From NCBI GenBank assembly GCA_900771975.1, contig CAAGPV010000049.1, positions 1 to 64,000 on the forward strand: a stretch of 64,000 nucleotides of DNA, written 5' to 3'. Under the pieces are notes generated by a model. That model did not search any database, had not been told where the DNA came from, and saw only the letters and a list, made by a program, of their open reading frames with translations. Source of the DNA: an uncultured Prevotella sp. Its GTDB lineage: Bacteria; Bacteroidota; Bacteroidia; Bacteroidales; Bacteroidaceae. Both the position numbers and the translations under genes were made by a program. This document shows, one piece after another, positions 60,957 through 64,000 of this stretch (positions are counted from its first letter, which is position 1; every line of letters begins with the position of its first letter).

Positions 60957-62363
60957 ATGATCACTAATAACCGCAACAACATCATTAGGGGAGGAATTAT
61001 TCTATGCGATTTTATCGTATTAAATAGTCTATTGGCTCTCTTTTGTTCGTTCGGCTCCTACCTATTGCCCACCGGATTATTACAAGACCTACGATTATTC
61101 TATTTCGTATCCAATGTTGCATTGGCAATATCCGAAGGTTTCTTCAGCTCCATCATCTACTTGCGAATTGTTTCTTTCAGACAAATTTGCCAACGTACAG
61201 GCGAACTTGCACTTGGACAAGTTTGCCTATTCTATCTGAGTTTGCACTTTCTCTCGACTTCTTCACACTTGTTTAATCATGCCATTACCTTTTTTCCATG
61301 CTTCTATTTTTGTTTGATTCTGTCGCGAATATGTGAACGCATCTTCTTGAAATGGTTCAGACAAAAAGGAGGGAATGTCAATACTGTAATATTTGTGGGA
61401 AGCGACAGGTCTATCCTGGACGTTTACAAAGAACTCATCAGCAACACGTCAACCGGCTATAAGGCACTCGGCTATTATGCTGATAAAGAGATAAAAAAGG
61501 CGCCAAAAGAGTTGAAACGGTTGGGAACACTTACCGATTTAGATGAACGACTCGCCAGTGGCAACTCGCTTTTCCATCCAAATACCTGTTTTTGCAGTCT
61601 TTCCCATGAAGAGGCCGACCGAGTCATACGCATCATTAAATATTGTGATGAACAGGTTATACATTTCTATTATATACCAAGAAAGTTTGGAGACTTCCAT
61701 CTGCATCTGCAAGCGGAGCAAATTGGAACAATAAACGCATTTACAAACAGGTCTCTACCACTGCTTGACCCCACCAATAAAGCCTTAAAGCGAGGTTTTG
61801 ACATCGTGTTCAGTTCTGTCGTCTGCCTTTGTCTTCTTCCTTTATTACCCATTATTGCCATTTGCATAAAGTGCCAAAGCAAAGGCCCTATTTTCTTCAA
61901 GCAGAAGCGAACTGGGCTGAACGGGCGTGACTTCTACTGCTACAAGTTCCGTTCCATGCATCAGAACGCCAATGCCGACACCCAACAAGCGACAAAGAAA
62001 GACCCGAGGAAATTTCCTTTTGGCAACTTTATGCGAAAAACCAATATCGACGAGTTACCACAGTTTATCAATGTACTAAAGGGAGACATGAGCATAGTCG
62101 GTCCTCGTCCACATATGCTTTATCATACGGAAATGTATTCACACATCATTAACAAATATATGGTACGTCACTTTTCGAAACCTGGCATCACTGGTTGGGC
62201 ACAAGTTACTGGCTTTCGCGGAGAGACAAAGGAGTTGTGGCAGATGGAAGAACGTATTCACAGAGACATCTGGTATATCGAGAACTGGAGTTTCTTACTG
62301 GATTTGAAAATCATTGCAATGACCGCAATAGGTTTTATTAAACCTGATAAAAACGCTTATTGA
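60957..62363 (+). CDS. Polyprenyl glycosylphosphotransferase (initiating sugar transferase)
   Basis: Starts repeat-unit assembly of a surface polysaccharide by transferring a sugar 1-phosphate to undecaprenyl phosphate. The 468-residue protein has about four N-terminal TM helices, a Rossmann-like middle region (VIFVGSDRSILDVYKELI), a fifth hydrophobic segment (about 285-305) and the WbaP/WcaJ-type catalytic domain KRGFDIVFS, GPIFFKQKRTG, FYCYKFRSM, KTNIDELPQF(I)NVLKGDMSIVGPRPH. Glucose or galactose phosphate are usual donors. An upstream in-frame start 34 codons earlier crosses the -7 element TACCTTTG and was rejected. Confidence 0.92.
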   Translation: MITNNRNNIIRGGIILCDFIVLNSLLALFCSFGSYLLPTGLLQDLRLFYFVSNVALAISEGFFSSIIYLRIVSFRQICQRTGELALGQVCLFYLSLHFLSTSSHLFNHAITFFPCFYFCLILSRICERIFLKWFRQKGGNVNTVIFVGSDRSILDVYKELISNTSTGYKALGYYADKEIKKAPKELKRLGTLTDLDERLASGNSLFHPNTCFCSLSHEEADRVIRIIKYCDEQVIHFYYIPRKFGDFHLHLQAEQIGTINAFTNRSLPLLDPTNKALKRGFDIVFSSVVCLCLLPLLPIIAICIKCQSKGPIFFKQKRTGLNGRDFYCYKFRSMHQNANADTQQATKKDPRKFPFGNFMRKTNIDELPQFINVLKGDMSIVGPRPHMLYHTEMYSHIINKYMVRHFSKPGITGWAQVTGFRGETKELWQMEERIHRDIWYIENWSFLLDLKIIAMTAIGFIKPDKNAY

Positions 62364-62388
62364 AAACCACATTTTATAATATACTATT

Positions 62389-63270
62389 ATGAAAGGAATT
62401 GTACTTGCCGGCGGCTCTGGCACACGGCTTTATCCCATCACTAAAGGAATTAGTAAACAATTGATTCCTATCTTCGACAAACCGATGATTTACTATCCCA
62501 TCTCGGCTTTGATGTTGGCAGGAATTCGTGACATACTTATCATCTCAACCCCATACGACCTTCCCGGTTTCCGCAGGCTATTAGGGGATGGACATGACAT
62601 CGGCGTAAAATTCTCTTACGCAGAACAACCTTCTCCTGACGGGTTGGCACAAGCTTTCATTATAGGAGCCGACTTTATCGGAGACGATAGCGTATGCCTC
62701 GTCTTGGGTGACAACATCTTTTACGGTGCCGGTTTCTCAGGTTTGCTACAAGAAAGCGTACGTGCAGCAGAACAAGAAAACAAAGCTACCGTCTTTGGCT
62801 ATTACGTCAACGACCCCGAACGGTATGGCGTGGCAGAGTTTGACAAAGATGGTAACTGCTTAAGTATTGAGGAAAAGCCTGAACATCCCAAGAGTAATTA
62901 CGCCGTTGTGGGCCTCTATTTCTACCCAAATAGCGTGGTGGACATCGCAAAGGACATAAAGCCAAGTGCACGTGGGGAACTGGAAATCACATCTGTCAAT
63001 CAAGTTTATTTGGCACAAAAGGACCTGAAGGTACAAACGTTACAAAGAGGCTTTGCATGGTTAGACACGGGCACACACGACAGTTTATCAGAAGCAAGCA
63101 CCTTTATTGAGGTGATAGAGAAACGTCAAGGTCTAAAGGTGGCTTGTCTAGAAGAAATAGCCTACAAACACAAATGGATTAGCAAAGAGCAGCTGAGAGA
63201 GGTTGCCACACCAATGGCAAAGAACGATTACGGAAAATATCTCTTGCATTTGGCAGACAACAACGAATAA
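62389..63270 (+). CDS. rfbA: Glucose-1-phosphate thymidylyltransferase
   Basis: Makes dTDP-glucose from glucose-1-phosphate and dTTP, the first step of dTDP-rhamnose and related sugars. The 293-residue length is typical. Motifs: GIVLAGGSGTRLYPITKGISKQLIPIFDKPM gives the nucleotide loop and lysine; GDNIFYG the magnesium aspartate; YGVAEFD; FAWLDTGTHDSL. It lies 25 bases after the initiating transferase, so dTDP-sugars probably feed the same polysaccharide. No rfbB/C/D is in the window. Confidence 0.95.
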   Translation: MKGIVLAGGSGTRLYPITKGISKQLIPIFDKPMIYYPISALMLAGIRDILIISTPYDLPGFRRLLGDGHDIGVKFSYAEQPSPDGLAQAFIIGADFIGDDSVCLVLGDNIFYGAGFSGLLQESVRAAEQENKATVFGYYVNDPERYGVAEFDKDGNCLSIEEKPEHPKSNYAVVGLYFYPNSVVDIAKDIKPSARGELEITSVNQVYLAQKDLKVQTLQRGFAWLDTGTHDSLSEASTFIEVIEKRQGLKVACLEEIAYKHKWISKEQLREVATPMAKNDYGKYLLHLADNNE

Positions 63271-63290
63271 AAAGAAATCATAATAATAAA

Positions 63291-64000
63291 ATGGAAGAAA
63301 ACAAGAAATTAGAACTCGAAGGACATAGTGAAGAAGAGAAGTCTTCATTTGACTTTCAAGCCATCTATCAAGCCCTTATCCTAAACTGGTATTGGTTTGT
63401 TTTGTCTTTGATAATCTGTGTAGGCTTAGCTTTTGTCTACCTACGCTACACCACACCGACCTATCAAGCTGTGGCCAAATTCCTTATCAAAGATGACGAC
63501 AGCAAGTCTTCAGGAGGTTCTTCATCCTTGATGAATGCAAGCAGTCTCGGCTTAATCACAAACAACAATGGTATTGACAACGAAATTGAAATTTTGGGGT
63601 CTCACGACTTGGCAGCACAAGCTGTAAGAGAACTAAAACTCTACGTTACATATTTAAAGCACGGACGCATCAAAGATGTATTGAGCTATAAGAGCCAACC
63701 CATTGTAGTTGACGTTGATGCAGCCCATTTGGAAAAGCTCAATGCGCCCATTAGCTTGTCTATAACCCGCGAAAAGGGGAAATATGTTGTAACTGGCACC
63801 TATAGCGTTCCACAAGAAGGGGACAACGACCTCGGTCCATTCTCTTTGAACAAGACCTTCAGTTCACTTCCAGCACAAATTCCAACACGTGCTGGAAACA
63901 TTACCATCCAATCCAATGGCGGAAAAATGATGGCAGACGGAGAAACCTATCTCGTCACAGTTCAGTCGCCAAAAAATGCAGCATACAAGTTTGCAGGTGC
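63291..64000 (+). CDS. Wzz/Wzc-like polysaccharide export protein (5' part)
   Basis: An open frame from the ATG at 63291 to the window end (236 codons visible). An acidic N-terminus is followed by FDFQAIYQALILNWYWFVLS, a TM helix, then YLRYTTPTYQAVAKFLIKDDD, the Wzz N-terminal pattern of chain-length determinants and tyrosine autokinases, and EIEILGSHDLAAQAVRELKL. In Bacteroidetes such genes usually code for a long GumC/Wzc-type protein with a C-terminal kinase, which lies outside the window. It follows rfbA by 20 bases. Confidence 0.88.
   Translation, partial: MEENKKLELEGHSEEEKSSFDFQAIYQALILNWYWFVLSLIICVGLAFVYLRYTTPTYQAVAKFLIKDDDSKSSGGSSSLMNASSLGLITNNNGIDNEIEILGSHDLAAQAVRELKLYVTYLKHGRIKDVLSYKSQPIVVDVDAAHLEKLNAPISLSITREKGKYVVTGTYSVPQEGDNDLGPFSLNKTFSSLPAQIPTRAGNITIQSNGGKMMADGETYLVTVQSPKNAAYKFAG

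Noticed and set aside
1..64000. CRISPR arrays, insertion sequences, integrases, prophage genes
   Set aside because: No regularly spaced direct repeats and no transposase or phage-like proteins were seen in the coding frames read.

Overview
The window reads as chromosomal DNA of a Bacteroidales bacterium, most like Prevotella in the broad sense. The signs are moderate-to-low GC, promoters of the Bacteroidetes type (TTTG or TTGG, 19-20 bases, then TAnnTTTG), an RprXY-type two-component pair, a hybrid two-component regulator, GH31/GH2 enzymes, DUF5686 and DUF2723 proteins, a metalloprotease with a type-IX-secretion-like C-terminus, and a gene order for inositol-lipid synthesis that I recall as Prevotella-like. 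I see no insertion sequence, prophage, integrase or CRISPR array; apart from the start of a surface-polysaccharide locus this is mostly core genome.

Layout. 1-6 kb: tRNA-Gly(GCC), carboxynorspermidine decarboxylase, a thiamine-phosphate-synthase-like protein, PRPP synthetase, a Firmicutes-looking peptidoglycan deacetylase, and the rpsF-rpsR-rplI operon. 6-17 kb: RprY/RprX, a degenerate EF-G paralog (EF-G2), HemW, two envelope proteins, an M15 peptidase with type II pantothenate kinase, then HU, a 29-residue mS38/AURKAIP1-like ribosomal protein and RNase E/G. 17-30.5 kb: a carbohydrate block (GH31 alpha-xylosidase, GH2 beta-galactosidase, GH31 with PA14 insert, hybrid two-component regulator, LacI regulator) that looks like the exo-acting half of a xyloglucan utilisation locus without SusC/SusD. 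30.6-38.4 kb: a seven-gene minus-strand operon with myo-inositol-phosphate synthase, HAD hydrolase, CDP-alcohol phosphatidyltransferase, an ATP-grasp protein resembling inositol-phosphate kinases, and a sugar-nucleotidyltransferase-like enzyme, followed by a DUF5686 outer-membrane protein and a thioesterase. 38.7-51.6 kb: serine acetyltransferase, a THUMP rRNA methyltransferase, DPP-IV, PurD, membrane proteins, a Zn/Mn ABC transporter lacking its permease, a DUF2723 glycosyltransferase candidate and a NodB deacetylase. 51.7-60.8 kb: DapA, a DMT transporter, TruA, ComEC, an M6 metalloprotease, and a division/RNA-decay operon (coiled-coil protein, ZapA, RNase Y). 60.9-64 kb: start of an exopolysaccharide/capsule locus (polyprenyl glycosylphosphotransferase, RmlA, Wzz/Wzc-like protein cut by the window end).

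The most interesting parts are (i) the inositol-lipid cluster, above all its unassigned ATP-grasp protein; (ii) a pair of intergenic hairpin elements at 13.2 kb and 51.6 kb whose arms differ by compensatory changes while the tail is conserved, a candidate uncharacterised repeat or RNA family; (iii) a possible small RNA at 30.6 kb; (iv) several genes whose ATG lies 4-5 bases after the -7 element, suggesting leaderless mRNAs. All functions are assigned from motifs and remembered family features; no database search was possible.
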